Below the pieces are notes generated by a model. That model was not told the origin of the DNA, did no database searches, and worked only from the letters and a program-made list of their open reading frames with translations. Shown here in pieces: positions 25,475 to 36,100 of a DNA stretch of 64,000 nt. Made by a program: the position numbers and the translations under genes. Positions within the stretch are counted from its first letter, which is position 1. Every line of letters begins with the position of its first letter. Where the stretch lies: positions 338,838-402,837 of the forward strand of contig JANJVQ010000036.1 of assembly GCA_024710005.1 (NCBI GenBank). Reading direction: 5' to 3'. This DNA comes from Paludibacter sp. (lineage in GTDB: Bacteria; Bacteroidota; Bacteroidia; Bacteroidales; Paludibacteraceae).

Positions 25475-28108
25475 TCATTTTTTATTTAAAATTGATAAAA
25501 TCGCCGGCTGTATCACCCGTATCATCCTGTCGAACCCAATGTCATTCGGATGCACCCCGTCGATGGTGCCTTCGTTGTCGGTTCCCAGGAAATTGTTCTC
25601 TTTAATCAGATAAAGATGAGGAATTTGTTCTTTCTGAAGGTCATTAAAAACACGTTCGATTGCCTCGTTTTGTTGTTTGCTTTTTAACCTGACTTTTTCA
25701 TCGAACAATCCTTTCTCCCTCAATACGCTTTGGATGAAAATAATGGGTGTTTCAGGATGTTTTTTTCGCAGGTAACGAATGGCATATGGCGCTCTTTCCC
25801 TGATTTCTTCGGGACTCGGATTGGCGATACAATCCATGATGTAGGCATCACAAACAATGTCGCCCAGCATTTCTATGACAGGAGCTTCCATTTTGCCGTT
25901 GCCGCTAAGTCCCAGATTGATGAAATTCAGTCCGGTTGCCCTTGCCATGCGGGCAGGATAGGCGAGTCCGGGTCTGGAAGCAGAAGCACCTTGAGTGATG
26001 CTTGAACCGTAAATCAGGTATTTGCCTTCAAAGGGTGATGCTGATGGTTTTATAAAGGATGATTTGTCCACCCCTATTTCGAGGGAAGTTATTTCATCGT
26101 AAGTAGGCAGGTATAGCAAACATTCCTTTGTCAGCGTATCCATGTTGGTTGCAATCATTTGTTCTGAATAAGCACCTTCAGGGCGACCAATACCGGCATA
26201 TCGCCAGGTCCCGTCTTTTTTGATGTATAAGTCCAATCCCATCGAGTTTACATCGGGCATATTGGGAAGTCCCTTGCCGTTTTTAACCGACCACTTTGCT
26301 GCGATGGAACTGCTGTTGGTTGTAAATCCGATTGCCACTCCGGCACTGTTGGTAAAGAGCGATTTTACTTTCTGCGGCATTTTTTTATAAATTGCTGTAT
26401 CGACTCTGTGGTAAATCTTTTTTGTGTCCGAAGCTTTACCTACCCATGTCAGGCTGTCAGCCTGGATAAATTTACCTTCAAGGTCAGTGAAAATATGTTT
26501 GGCATAATGATAGCCCAGGGCATCATAGCGTTTGGTGAACTGTTTCAGACGCGTGAGGAACTCATCCTCATTTCTTTCCCCGTAAGTCCAGCCCACTTCT
26601 GCCAGAGCGGCCAGGCGGGGAAGCAGCATGTACTGAACCTGTTTGAAATCTTTGATGTATTCAGTCCAAACATTGGCTTGTAATCCGAGAACATTTTTAC
26701 GTTCCTCCGGATTCAAATCCAGCAGGGGATCAAATTCATATACTTTGGCGACGGGGATGTATCCACCTATTGCCAATGGTTCTGAAGCAGTCTTTTTCGA
26801 CTGATACTTATCGAAGTAACAATGTGTTCCGGGTGTCATGATGACCTTGTTGCCTTTTTTAGCCGCTTCGATTCCTCCTTTAGTGCCTCGCCACGACATG
26901 ATGGTGGCAGTTTGAGACACACCACCCTCCAGCACTTCATCCCATCCGATCATTTCCCGGCCGTGCGCTTGCAGGAATGTTTCAATACGGTGGGTAAAGT
27001 AGTTTTGCAAGTTAGATTCTTTTGCCAGATTCTCTTTTTGCATGCGGGTCTGGCAATGGGGACAGGTTTTCCAGGTGGTGGAAGGACATTCATCTCCTCC
27101 TATGTGAATATACTTCGAAGGGAATAACTCCATCACTTCGATTAGAACATTTTGAGCAAATTCAAAGGTCGATTCTTTCCCGATGCAAAGTACTTCATGA
27201 AATACACCCCATTTTTCGGCAACTTTATATTGCTTGTTTTCATTGCAGGCCAGATGGGGATAGGCTGCCAGCGCTGCCAACATATGACCCGGCATGTCGA
27301 TTTCGGGAATAACGGTAATAAAACGGTCAGTTGCATACTGAACTACACTTTTAATATCTTCCTGGGTATAAAAACCACTATGTGGCTTGCCATCATACAG
27401 ATGTACTTTGTCTCTGTTATGGTTTGCCAGCGTTTGTTGTCTTGCGGAGCCAATTGCCGTCAATTCCGGATAGCGTTTGATTTCAATCCGCCATCCCTGG
27501 TCTTCGGTCAGATGCCAGTGAAAAGTATTTATTTTGTGTAGGGCGAGAATATCAATGAAGCGTTTTACTTCTTCAACCGTGTAAAAATGCCGGCACACAT
27601 CCAGCATGGCGCCCCTGTATTCAAAGCGGGGATAATCGTTGATTTTTACGCCCGGTACAATAATTTGCTTACCGGGTTCTTTGGTGAGATACTCATCAGG
27701 TATTGCTTGTAATAAAGTTTGTATGCCGTAAAAAACGCCTTTATGACTGCCACCGCTGAGATTAATCTGTTTGTTTGTGATTTCCAGCGAATAGGCCTCT
27801 TCTCCCAGTTTTTTATCAATGCTGATGTTTATCGCATTGTTAACTTTCCTTTTATTAGCTGTCGTTTTTAGTCTTTTTTGAAAAAGGGTGTTAACCTGTT
27901 CCGACAGATAGTTCCCGTTCTGAAGCATCAGACGCGAATTTTCCAGCAAATTGATTTGCGTATTGCTATCGAATGCAAACTCGGTTTTTTGTTTGATGAC
28001 TGATACCGGTTTGGGAATGATGTAGTCAGTTTGGGCTTTACTTTCAAAAGAGAAACAACTCAGAAAGAGGGTTAACAGCAAGACTGCTGTCAGTTTAAAT
28101 GCGTTCAT
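25475..28108 (-). CDS. GH20 beta-N-acetylhexosaminidase fused to GxDLY and SGNH esterase domains
   Basis: Large periplasmic or surface enzyme of 877 residues with a signal peptide (first ~25). Residues about 30-540 are a GH20 exo-hexosaminidase; the catalytic pair D339-E340 lies in YIHIGGDECPST. Residues about 550-690 include MGLDLYIKKDGTWRYAG, the GxDLY accessory domain. Residues about 695-877 are an SGNH hydrolase, with YGSSITQG (Ser near 703) and the C-terminal DGVHPND. The combination suggests removal of an acyl group and of a terminal N-acetylhexosamine from one substrate. It is part of PUL 1, between the NHL protein and the EEP gene. Confidence 0.87.
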   Translation of the reverse strand: MNAFKLTAVLLLTLFLSCFSFESKAQTDYIIPKPVSVIKQKTEFAFDSNTQINLLENSRLMLQNGNYLSEQVNTLFQKRLKTTANKRKVNNAINISIDKKLGEEAYSLEITNKQINLSGGSHKGVFYGIQTLLQAIPDEYLTKEPGKQIIVPGVKINDYPRFEYRGAMLDVCRHFYTVEEVKRFIDILALHKINTFHWHLTEDQGWRIEIKRYPELTAIGSARQQTLANHNRDKVHLYDGKPHSGFYTQEDIKSVVQYATDRFITVIPEIDMPGHMLAALAAYPHLACNENKQYKVAEKWGVFHEVLCIGKESTFEFAQNVLIEVMELFPSKYIHIGGDECPSTTWKTCPHCQTRMQKENLAKESNLQNYFTHRIETFLQAHGREMIGWDEVLEGGVSQTATIMSWRGTKGGIEAAKKGNKVIMTPGTHCYFDKYQSKKTASEPLAIGGYIPVAKVYEFDPLLDLNPEERKNVLGLQANVWTEYIKDFKQVQYMLLPRLAALAEVGWTYGERNEDEFLTRLKQFTKRYDALGYHYAKHIFTDLEGKFIQADSLTWVGKASDTKKIYHRVDTAIYKKMPQKVKSLFTNSAGVAIGFTTNSSSIAAKWSVKNGKGLPNMPDVNSMGLDLYIKKDGTWRYAGIGRPEGAYSEQMIATNMDTLTKECLLYLPTYDEITSLEIGVDKSSFIKPSASPFEGKYLIYGSSITQGASASRPGLAYPARMARATGLNFINLGLSGNGKMEAPVIEMLGDIVCDAYIMDCIANPSPEEIRERAPYAIRYLRKKHPETPIIFIQSVLREKGLFDEKVRLKSKQQNEAIERVFNDLQKEQIPHLYLIKENNFLGTDNEGTIDGVHPNDIGFDRMIRVIQPAILSILNKK

Positions 28109-28230
28109 AAATAATAAGTTTTTCGATGGATTAAAAATAAGATATTGAATGCAAAAATAGCTTTTATTACTCAGAAAACCATACTTACATTCAATATCTT
28201 GGACTACTTAACTAATACCTGTTGTTCATA

Positions 28231-29445
28231 TTATTTGCGAACTATTAAACGCTCTGTTGCATGATTGTTAACTTTTACAACATATATGCCTGCCGGTATG
28301 TTTTCCAGGGAAATGCGATTGGCTGTTGATCTTAAGATACTTGCGCCTGTGATGGAGAAGATTTCAATTTGACTGATACCTTCGTGATTAACTGTAATGT
28401 ATTCACTGGCCGGATTCGGATATATACTTATTGTTTGATTGTTGATTTCGTCAATACCGGTTCCGGTATCAATTGTAATTTTACGTATGATGTTAGATGA
28501 TTCGGCAACAAAGAAAGAATTATTATCAGGATTCACTAAGATTGCCAATGGGTTTGTGAATGTAGCTGTCGAACCATTGCCATCGGCAAATCCTTTTTGA
28601 CCAGTACCGGCAATTGTTTTCACTGTTCCTTTTGAATAATCACCATTTTCATCAGGGGTTAGCGTTCTGATTGTATGAAACAAATAATCAGCCATATATA
28701 AAACACCGTTACTGTCTATGTCAAAGCCAAAATACTGACCGATTTCAGCTGTTAGTGGTTGCCCGGGAGTTCCGTCAAGTGAGGCTGTACCTTTGGTTCC
28801 GTCACCGGCTACTGTTGTCACAGTTCCGTCAGGAGCCACGCTAACAATTGTGTAGGTATTGCCACTTCCGACCAACAGATTGCCATTTTTATCAAACACA
28901 GCACAATTCGGTAAAAAAGCACCCAAAGATGCATAGGTGGAAATAACACCGGCTGGTGTGATTTTCTTGATGGCTTTGTTGTCTCTGTCTGATACGTACA
29001 TATTGTCTTCATTGTCAAAAATCAGGGACATCGGGTTACTGAAGCCAGTAGCAAATGTAGTTACGGTGCCATCAGGTGTTACTTTCTGAATCCTGTGATT
29101 GGCCTTGTCTGCGACAAAATAGTTGCCCTGCGAATCAAAATTACCCTGCCAGGGGGCGTTAAATGAACCATTCGGCGTTGAAATGGTTGTTACAACACCT
29201 TCTGCAGTCATACTTCTAATAGCATTGTTTCCCCTGTCGGCTATCCAAATGCTGCCATCAGCTTTTCGGCTTAAACTGTTTGGATACCTAAAGGTTGCAG
29301 TTAGCCCTGTCCCATCAGCAAAACCAGCAACATTAGCTGTGCCGGCGAATGTAGTAACCGTGTAGGTTGTTGTTGCGGAAACTGTTAATGCGGTGCAAAA
29401 TGTCAATGCCATTACGCCTGACCAAAATGTACGTTTCTTCATCAT
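28231..29445 (-). CDS. NHL-repeat beta-propeller protein with T9SS sorting domain
   Basis: Protein of 404 residues with a signal peptide, then repeated NHL-type blades (GSIWIADRGNNAIRSMT, GNYFVADKANHRIQKVT, DNMYVSDRDNKAIKKIT, GVLYMADYLFHTIRTLT). It ends in a type A C-terminal sorting domain: ISIYPNPASEYITV near the start and GIYVVKVNNHATERLIVRK at the end. This predicts export by the type IX secretion system and surface attachment. The propeller probably binds glycan or protein. It is a close paralog of the next gene upstream but uses a different anchoring route. Confidence 0.87.
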   Translation of the reverse strand: MMKKRTFWSGVMALTFCTALTVSATTTYTVTTFAGTANVAGFADGTGLTATFRYPNSLSRKADGSIWIADRGNNAIRSMTAEGVVTTISTPNGSFNAPWQGNFDSQGNYFVADKANHRIQKVTPDGTVTTFATGFSNPMSLIFDNEDNMYVSDRDNKAIKKITPAGVISTYASLGAFLPNCAVFDKNGNLLVGSGNTYTIVSVAPDGTVTTVAGDGTKGTASLDGTPGQPLTAEIGQYFGFDIDSNGVLYMADYLFHTIRTLTPDENGDYSKGTVKTIAGTGQKGFADGNGSTATFTNPLAILVNPDNNSFFVAESSNIIRKITIDTGTGIDEINNQTISIYPNPASEYITVNHEGISQIEIFSITGASILRSTANRISLENIPAGIYVVKVNNHATERLIVRK

Positions 29446-29498
29446 GATTTTTTGGTTTGAAATTAATAATCAATTTTATATTTCACACTTATAATTAT

Positions 29499-30761
29499 TT
29501 ATCTGAAAGTCATTCTTCTGATAAGAAATGTAACTGTGTCGGCAATGTACAATGTCTTACCATCAGCTGAAGCCAGAACTGCATATGGTGTGTTAAATGT
29601 TGCAGAGAGTGCTTTCCCGTCCTTGGTGCCTTTTGTGCCGGTACCGGCGATAGTTGTAATGGTGCCTTTTGAATAGTCTCCGGTCGAATCAGGCGTGAAT
29701 TTGCGAATTACATGATACAAAGCATCAGCAATATAGATTGCTCCGTTTGCATCACAACCCAATCCGAAGATCTGTCCGATATTGGCTGAAAGCGGATTCC
29801 CTGCCTCACCATCATTATAAGTTGTTCCTTTCACTCCATCTCCGGCAATAGTTGTAACCTGTCCGGTTGAAAGAGAGAGCCTGAGCAGTCTGTAATTACT
29901 GCTGCCTCCGATAACAATGTCGCCGCCCGGAGTAAGAATGAGACAATTGGGCGTCATGCCAATCGGATAGGTGGTTGTTTGTCCTTCAGGGGTTATTTTT
30001 TTGATGGCTTTGTTGTCTCTGTCGGCAACATACATGTTGTCGTTTGCGTCAAATACAAGAGACATCGGATCATCGAATCCGGTAGCAAAGGTGGTGACTT
30101 CATGTGTCAGTCCATCGATTTTCTGTATCCTGTGATTTGCCTTGTCGGCAACATAATAGTTCCCTTTAGAGTCAAAATTACCTTGCCAGGGGTGACTAAA
30201 CAGCGTTGTTGAAGGCTCTCCGGCAATGGTCGTAACCAGCATGTCTGTTGATATGCTGCGGATTGCAAAATTGCCGCGATCGGTAAACCAGATACTTCCA
30301 TCCGGTGCAAAACTTAAACTCGTTGGTAATTTACAGGTCGCTTCTGTCCCAATTCCGTCTTTCATGGCGGCAACTCCGTTCTGACCGACGATGGTTTGAA
30401 CAATCCAACCGTTATCGACAGATTTTTGAAATGTAAACTCCGGACCGACAACAGTTGTGTCTTTAATTGTAACTTCAACATTAAATTTACCTTCTGCGAT
30501 ATTGGGTAATACAATTTGGAGTTTGCCGGGGTCTGCTTCAAGAATAAGAGCTTCGATACCGTTGAATTTTACTATATTCTCTGATTTTATCGTACTGAAG
30601 TTTCGCCCAAGTATAGTAACAATATCTTTCGCAGAGCCGTATGATGGATTGATGGAGACAACTACAGGATCTTTCTTTCTCGGCTGTTCAACCTGTTCAT
30701 CTGTACAGGATGTATTAATTATAAATACAATACCGGTTAATAAATATAATAGTTTTTTCAT
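29499..30761 (-). CDS. Surface lipoprotein with IPT/TIG and NHL-repeat domains
   Basis: Protein of 420 residues. The lipobox (INTSC, Cys near residue 19) is followed by an IPT/TIG Ig-like domain (VVSINPSYGSAKDIVTILGRNFS...) and an NHL propeller (GSIWFTDRGNFAIRSIS, GNYYVADKANHRIQKID, DNMYVADRDNKAIKKIT, GAIYIADALYHVIRKFT). In many PULs this architecture occurs as an extra surface glycan-binding protein beside SusD, and that role is inferred here. It lies 31 bp after the NAGPA-family gene. Confidence 0.87.
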   Translation of the reverse strand: MKKLLYLLTGIVFIINTSCTDEQVEQPRKKDPVVVSINPSYGSAKDIVTILGRNFSTIKSENIVKFNGIEALILEADPGKLQIVLPNIAEGKFNVEVTIKDTTVVGPEFTFQKSVDNGWIVQTIVGQNGVAAMKDGIGTEATCKLPTSLSFAPDGSIWFTDRGNFAIRSISTDMLVTTIAGEPSTTLFSHPWQGNFDSKGNYYVADKANHRIQKIDGLTHEVTTFATGFDDPMSLVFDANDNMYVADRDNKAIKKITPEGQTTTYPIGMTPNCLILTPGGDIVIGGSSNYRLLRLSLSTGQVTTIAGDGVKGTTYNDGEAGNPLSANIGQIFGLGCDANGAIYIADALYHVIRKFTPDSTGDYSKGTITTIAGTGTKGTKDGKALSATFNTPYAVLASADGKTLYIADTVTFLIRRMTFR

Positions 30762-30792
30762 TTCTTATTTTTTTTATTGTCGTAAAATTATC

Positions 30793-31758
30793 TTAAGGTT
30801 CATCAACAACTACCATCCAGCCATTGATTACTGCACGCTGATTTCCATCCGATGGCCGGTTTCTGATCTGGAAAACATTTGCTTCCGGATGTCTGATCAT
30901 CATCTGGGTAGATCCTCCACCATCAAAATTGACTGCGTAGGAGCATCCCAATGCTTTCATGATACTACCGAGTTCTTTGTACGTCATGCCATTAGAGTAT
31001 AATGCACTCCGGCCATCAACGACATAGAAATACAATACATCGTCATTCGTATAGCCCCATACCGTGCGGGGGTCAACTTGTGTCCATGTTGCGGGTAGGC
31101 TTGCAACCTGTCCCTCGCGTAACACGATGGCTCCACCTCCAGTAACTTCTTTCAGGTTGTTTTTCATGCTATTATAAGCAATACTATCGGCAATCAGGGG
31201 TTTATTGTCATTTGTGATGGCGGCAAAACTTAAAGCTTGTTGAGGCAAAGAAGCTTTATAGATAAAGTAATTCTTTAAAATTACTCCATTTCTATGCAGT
31301 GGTCCTCTCAGGTCCATATTGCCCACATCCCAGAAGTCAGCGTTGATCATAGCAACCACCCGGTGATGTGGCCGGTCGGCGTAAACTGCCATTTCAGTCA
31401 GTGTTTGTTTAACAAAGTTTTTAGATGTGTTCTGATCATAGGGCATGGCGACTTTAACTTTTAATCCGGGAGTTTTCATGTCAATCTTTATAATATAAGC
31501 ATGAGTTGTTAATCCGTTCATTTTCAGAAAATGAATGTCTGTTTCTTCAACCCCCGGAGCAATGGTAAATGAGGTGTCGGAGAAAACCCGTGCAACAGCA
31601 TCCGAATGCTCGAGTAATGTTTTACCCAATGTAGTGCGTGGTTGATAAACCGGTTTGATGTTATCCTCAGTGTTTTCACATCCGTGATTCAATAAAGAAA
31701 TCAGGATGATAAAAATAGCAGGGATAAAATATTGAATTGTTTTTTTCATTTTTTTCAT
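30793..31758 (-). CDS. Phosphodiester glycosidase (NAGPA) family lipoprotein
   Basis: Lipoprotein of 321 residues (lipobox LNHGC). The catalytic region of the NAGPA family is visible: VVAMINADFWD, VWGYTNDDVLYFYVVDGRS and YAVNFDGGGSTQMMI. The animal relative removes GlcNAc from GlcNAc-1-phospho-mannose; bacterial members include phosphodiester glycosidases acting on other phosphodiester-linked sugars. In PUL 1, directly after SusD, it argues that the target glycan may contain a sugar-1-phosphodiester. That substrate is inference. Confidence 0.85.
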   Translation of the reverse strand: MKKMKKTIQYFIPAIFIILISLLNHGCENTEDNIKPVYQPRTTLGKTLLEHSDAVARVFSDTSFTIAPGVEETDIHFLKMNGLTTHAYIIKIDMKTPGLKVKVAMPYDQNTSKNFVKQTLTEMAVYADRPHHRVVAMINADFWDVGNMDLRGPLHRNGVILKNYFIYKASLPQQALSFAAITNDNKPLIADSIAYNSMKNNLKEVTGGGAIVLREGQVASLPATWTQVDPRTVWGYTNDDVLYFYVVDGRSALYSNGMTYKELGSIMKALGCSYAVNFDGGGSTQMMIRHPEANVFQIRNRPSDGNQRAVINGWMVVVDEP

Positions 31759-31793
31759 GATTTAATATGTTAATGAAATACTTAAGCTTAATT

Positions 31794-33098
31794 TTATTCT
31801 GCTGATTTCCAGTGTGAATTTTGTTCGAGCAGTTTGTTCAACTCCATTTCTCTGGAAGGAACGGGAAGTTTGTTGAATTTACTGTCCAGATTAAGCTTTG
31901 TTTCCAAACGACCTGTGCGCACAAGGTCAAACCACCTGAAACCCTCTCCCAGGAATTCTAAATGACGTTCCTGTAATATTGCATCAATGAATTCGGTTTC
32001 ATTGGCCGGATTTACAGGAGCCAATCCTCTGAAAGTACGCAGTTCATTTAGTCTGCCGAGACCATTACTCAATCCCTTCGCTTCTGCACTGATCAGATAC
32101 ATTTCAGCAAGGCGCGTGATGATGATGGGGTCCGTACTTGTTTCACCGCTTGGATACTTGTTCAGCACATTGTTCGTTGCCTGAACAGCAACTGAAATAT
32201 CTTTGCGTTTGTCGTTCGGGTCAAACATATTCATCACATCATTAGTGGGAGCATAGGTATAACTTCCTCCTACAGAAGAATCCCTCGTGTAGAAAAAAGT
32301 GCTTGTTCTGATACTTGATTCCTCCGGTAAGTTCGTAAAAGCAAATATGATCTCGTTGTTTGCTGTTCTTCTGAAAATTTTCTCAAACTGGTCGAGTCCG
32401 AAAAACCCACTGGTTATAACTTCTTCGGCTAATGTGGCAGCTTCGGCTTTCTTTCCGGTAGCAAGTTTTACCCGAGCCATCAAAGCTTTGGCAGCTTCTT
32501 TGGATACATACTCATTTGATGAGAACTGCGGACAGAATTGAATTGCTTTGCCAAATTCCTCTTCAACAAATTCCCATATTTCAGTTTCGGGAGAAGCTGC
32601 AACATCTTCTGTTGTTGGGACTTTAATTAAAGGTACGGCACCCCATCTGGTAACCAGGTTATAGTACACCAATCCTCTGAAGAAATGCGCTATTCCCAAT
32701 AAACTGTTCTTTTTGTCCGAATCTGTCATTTTCTCAACGGATGTAATAAATTCGTTGATCTGATACAGATTGGTGTAATAGCCGTTCCAGGGGTCACTTA
32801 CAAAACCACTTTCTGGAGTTATCAGATCGTTTAGCAGAATCTGATAAGTTGCGTATCCCGACGCACCACCACGGATAAAATTTCCACCTAATATATCCTG
32901 GGTGATATACCCGTTTACAGTGGGTTTATTTTGTGTATAGTAATAAAGTCCCGTCAGCAGTAAATCTGCGTCTTCTTCTGTAAGATTATCTGTAGCAACG
33001 CTACTGTGCGGAAAAAGATCCAACATGCTATCACAACTTGTATGAAGTAATAGGAGGCTTACAGTAATAACTGTTATAAAAAAATTTCTTCTTAACAT
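31794..33098 (-). CDS. SusD/RagB-type surface glycan-binding lipoprotein (PUL 1)
   Basis: Protein of 434 residues from ATG 33098, a smaller-than-usual member of the SusD family. The lipobox LLLHTSC is followed by DSMLDLFPHSSV. TPR-like helical sequence (RGLVYYNLVTRWGAVPLIK) and the C-terminal ILQERHLEFLGEGFRWFDLVRTG are family hallmarks. It pairs with the upstream SusC to form the outer-membrane capture and import complex. An in-frame TTG at 33110 overlapping the SusC stop is a less likely start. Confidence 0.92.
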   Translation of the reverse strand: MLRRNFFITVITVSLLLLHTSCDSMLDLFPHSSVATDNLTEEDADLLLTGLYYYTQNKPTVNGYITQDILGGNFIRGGASGYATYQILLNDLITPESGFVSDPWNGYYTNLYQINEFITSVEKMTDSDKKNSLLGIAHFFRGLVYYNLVTRWGAVPLIKVPTTEDVAASPETEIWEFVEEEFGKAIQFCPQFSSNEYVSKEAAKALMARVKLATGKKAEAATLAEEVITSGFFGLDQFEKIFRRTANNEIIFAFTNLPEESSIRTSTFFYTRDSSVGGSYTYAPTNDVMNMFDPNDKRKDISVAVQATNNVLNKYPSGETSTDPIIITRLAEMYLISAEAKGLSNGLGRLNELRTFRGLAPVNPANETEFIDAILQERHLEFLGEGFRWFDLVRTGRLETKLNLDSKFNKLPVPSREMELNKLLEQNSHWKSAE

Positions 33099-33106
33099 AT
33101 CAGTAA

Positions 33107-36100
33107 TCAAAGTTTAATATTAACACCTAAATTAATGGCCACAGGTTGTGAAGGGAGCAGGAAATCATAACCCATCTGAGATGGAGAAAGACTTACACTC
33201 ACTTCAGGATCCAGTAACGGATATTTTGTTATCAGAAAAAGGTTGTCACCCTGTACATAGAAACGACAGCTTTCAATATTCATCCTTTTTGCGATGCTTT
33301 TTGGTAAAGTATATCCCAAAGTGGCATTTCTTAAGCGAATGTAGGAGCCGTCATGCAGAAATCTTGTTGTCTGGAATTTTGTAGAGTTCCACGAAACCCC
33401 GTACACCGCACGCGGTACAGTATTGCTTGTTCCGGGACCAGTCCATCGCTTGTCCGCTTCAGACTGAAGCATCGGCCAAGTTCCGTTTCCCATACGATAT
33501 CCGCCTGTCCACAATTGATACACTTTATTCCCGTAAGAACTGTTCAGGAAAAAACTGAAATCAAAGTTTTTATATTTAAACGAATGATTCCATCCTGCAG
33601 TGAATTTAGGATTGGCAGAGCCAACAATCTGGGAATCATTTTCTTTGTCTATGTCTCCGTCTCCGTTCACATCTTCGTACATCACATCACCCGCCCGTAC
33701 GCCCTGTGCATAAATCTTAGCAGGTATTTCATCATCACTCTGATAGATGCCGATTTGTTTAATCATATAGAAACTACCTACTTCTTCTCCTACTTTCAGT
33801 ATATGGGTGGCATCCGGTCTGATAATTACATCATCTCCAAGGAGAGAAGTCAGCTTGTTTTTTACAAATGAAATGTTGAAGTCTGTATGGTAACTGAAAT
33901 CTCTCTTATCAAAGTTATATCCTGCTGTAAATTCCATCCCCTTGTTTTGCATGGATCCGATGTTACTCATATAGGTGGTGAAGCCTGTGGTAGCAGCAGT
34001 CGGGCGACTGTACAACAGGTTTTTCGTGTCTTTTATAAAGGCATCAGCAGTAAATGTAATGGCTCCATTCAGGAACGAAAGATCAATACCGATATCTGAT
34101 TGATCTGCTTTTTCCCATTGCAGATTTCTGTTCCCTGCACTTGAAATGCCAAGACCATTCTGGTTGTTGTAGTTAAAACCGCCTCCAGCCAACGCCTGGT
34201 AAGCGTATGTCGCAATTCCTGCCTGATTACCGGTTGATCCGAAGCTGGCACGAATTTTTGCGGATGAACGTTTTACCGGCCAGAAATCTTCTTCGGAAAC
34301 CATCCATCCGGCAGATACAGAGGGAAAATAGCCATACCTGTTTTCGGGAGCAAATCGGGAAGAACCATCAGCACGGATTGACATGGATAATAAATAGCGC
34401 CGGTCATAATTCAGTTGAAATCTTGTGAAATAAGATTGCAGAGCATATTCTGAAATTCCGGTTGATACATCCTGAAGTTCTGCAGCAACAGAGTTGACAT
34501 CGAATGATCTGGATGGGAAACCGATACCGGTTTGAGATGCGCTTGAGCTGGAATCAAACTGGAAAGAATGTCCCGCAATTGCATTTACATATAGCTTCTT
34601 AAACGTTCTGTCGTATGTAAACAAATTTTCAATCAGATATGAGGTCAGCATGCGCCGGCCATCAACCAAACGTCCCACACTGTTCCCGTATGGATGCTGA
34701 GATGTATAATAAACATGTTCTTCTGTGTAGCCGACATCGCCGCCAAAAGTTACTTTGTAATTAAAATGATCAGTAATATTGAGTTTCCCAAATAATGAAC
34801 CGATGGCTCTGAAGTTTTTAACATAAACGTCTTCTTCCTCCAGAATCTGTACCGGATTGTGATTTAAGAGTTCAACACCGCCCCTGTACCAGGTTCCGTC
34901 CGGTTTTACAGGTGAATCCCATGTTCGTTGCTCCAGTGCCCTCGGCAGTAGATTAGATCCTATATTGTAGCCTGTTGGCACTCGGTTGTTGTTGCTGTAA
35001 CTTAATGTGAAGTTAGCACCGGTGGAAAGTCTTTTGTTGATAATGTTGTTTTGATTGACTTTAAAATTGTACTTGTCAATCGCATTCCCTTTGAAAACCC
35101 CTTCGTGATGTCTGATGTTTCCTGAAATGTAATAATTTGATTGTTCATTGCCACCGGAGACCGACAGGTTTATGTTATGTACCTGAGCGTTTCTGAGTAT
35201 TAACTCTAACCAGTTTGTGTCTTCTTTTCCGGGGTATGGGTGGTCGATACGTGGTATTTCATTAGTGCCCTGTTGTATATTCCAATTGTCGATAGCTTCG
35301 TTCATCACTTCCAGATAGGTTTCTGAGTTGGCTATCGTTAATTTATCAGTACGTGGAAGCCATTGAATACCACTCGTTACGTTAACAGCTACTTTAGGTT
35401 TTCCTTTGCTCCCGCTTTTGGTTGTAATGATAATTACCCCGTTGGTTGCCCGTGAGCCATAAATTGCAGCAGAAGATGCATCCTTTAATACATCGATAGA
35501 CTCTATGTCGTCAGGATTCAGGTTGTCGAGCGCATTCATTGATTGTCCGTAGTTTCCTAAATCAGCGCCGGAAGTTGAGTTAATCGGAACTCCGTCAATT
35601 ACATACAAAGGTTCGTTGCTCGCAGATAAAGAACCTGCACCACGTATGCTTACCCTGTTCTTGCTTCCCGGAATACCGGAGGAAGAAGAAATTACAACGC
35701 CGGGGACCCGTCCCTGCAATAATCCTTCAACACCCAGAGCCTGGCGTGAAGTCATTTCCGATGGCTTGTAATTCCCGATTGATGCACTTACATTGCTTTT
35801 CAATTGAGTCCCATATCCCACAACCACAACCTCATCCAGTGTTTTGATGTCTTCTTCTAACCTGACGTTTAAGGTCTGATTGGTTCCAACCCTTATTTCA
35901 GCAGGGGTATAACCTATATAAGAAATCTGGAGAACAGAATTATCCGACACGTCCAGCGAAAAGTTCCCGTTGAAGTCTGTAATGGTACCAATCTTCGTTT
36001 GCGGATCAAGTACGGTTGCTCCGATAATCGGTTCTCCGCTATTGTCGGTTACCATTCCCCTGATATTACGATTTGCAGGGGTGGATTGGTTCGTGTCTTG

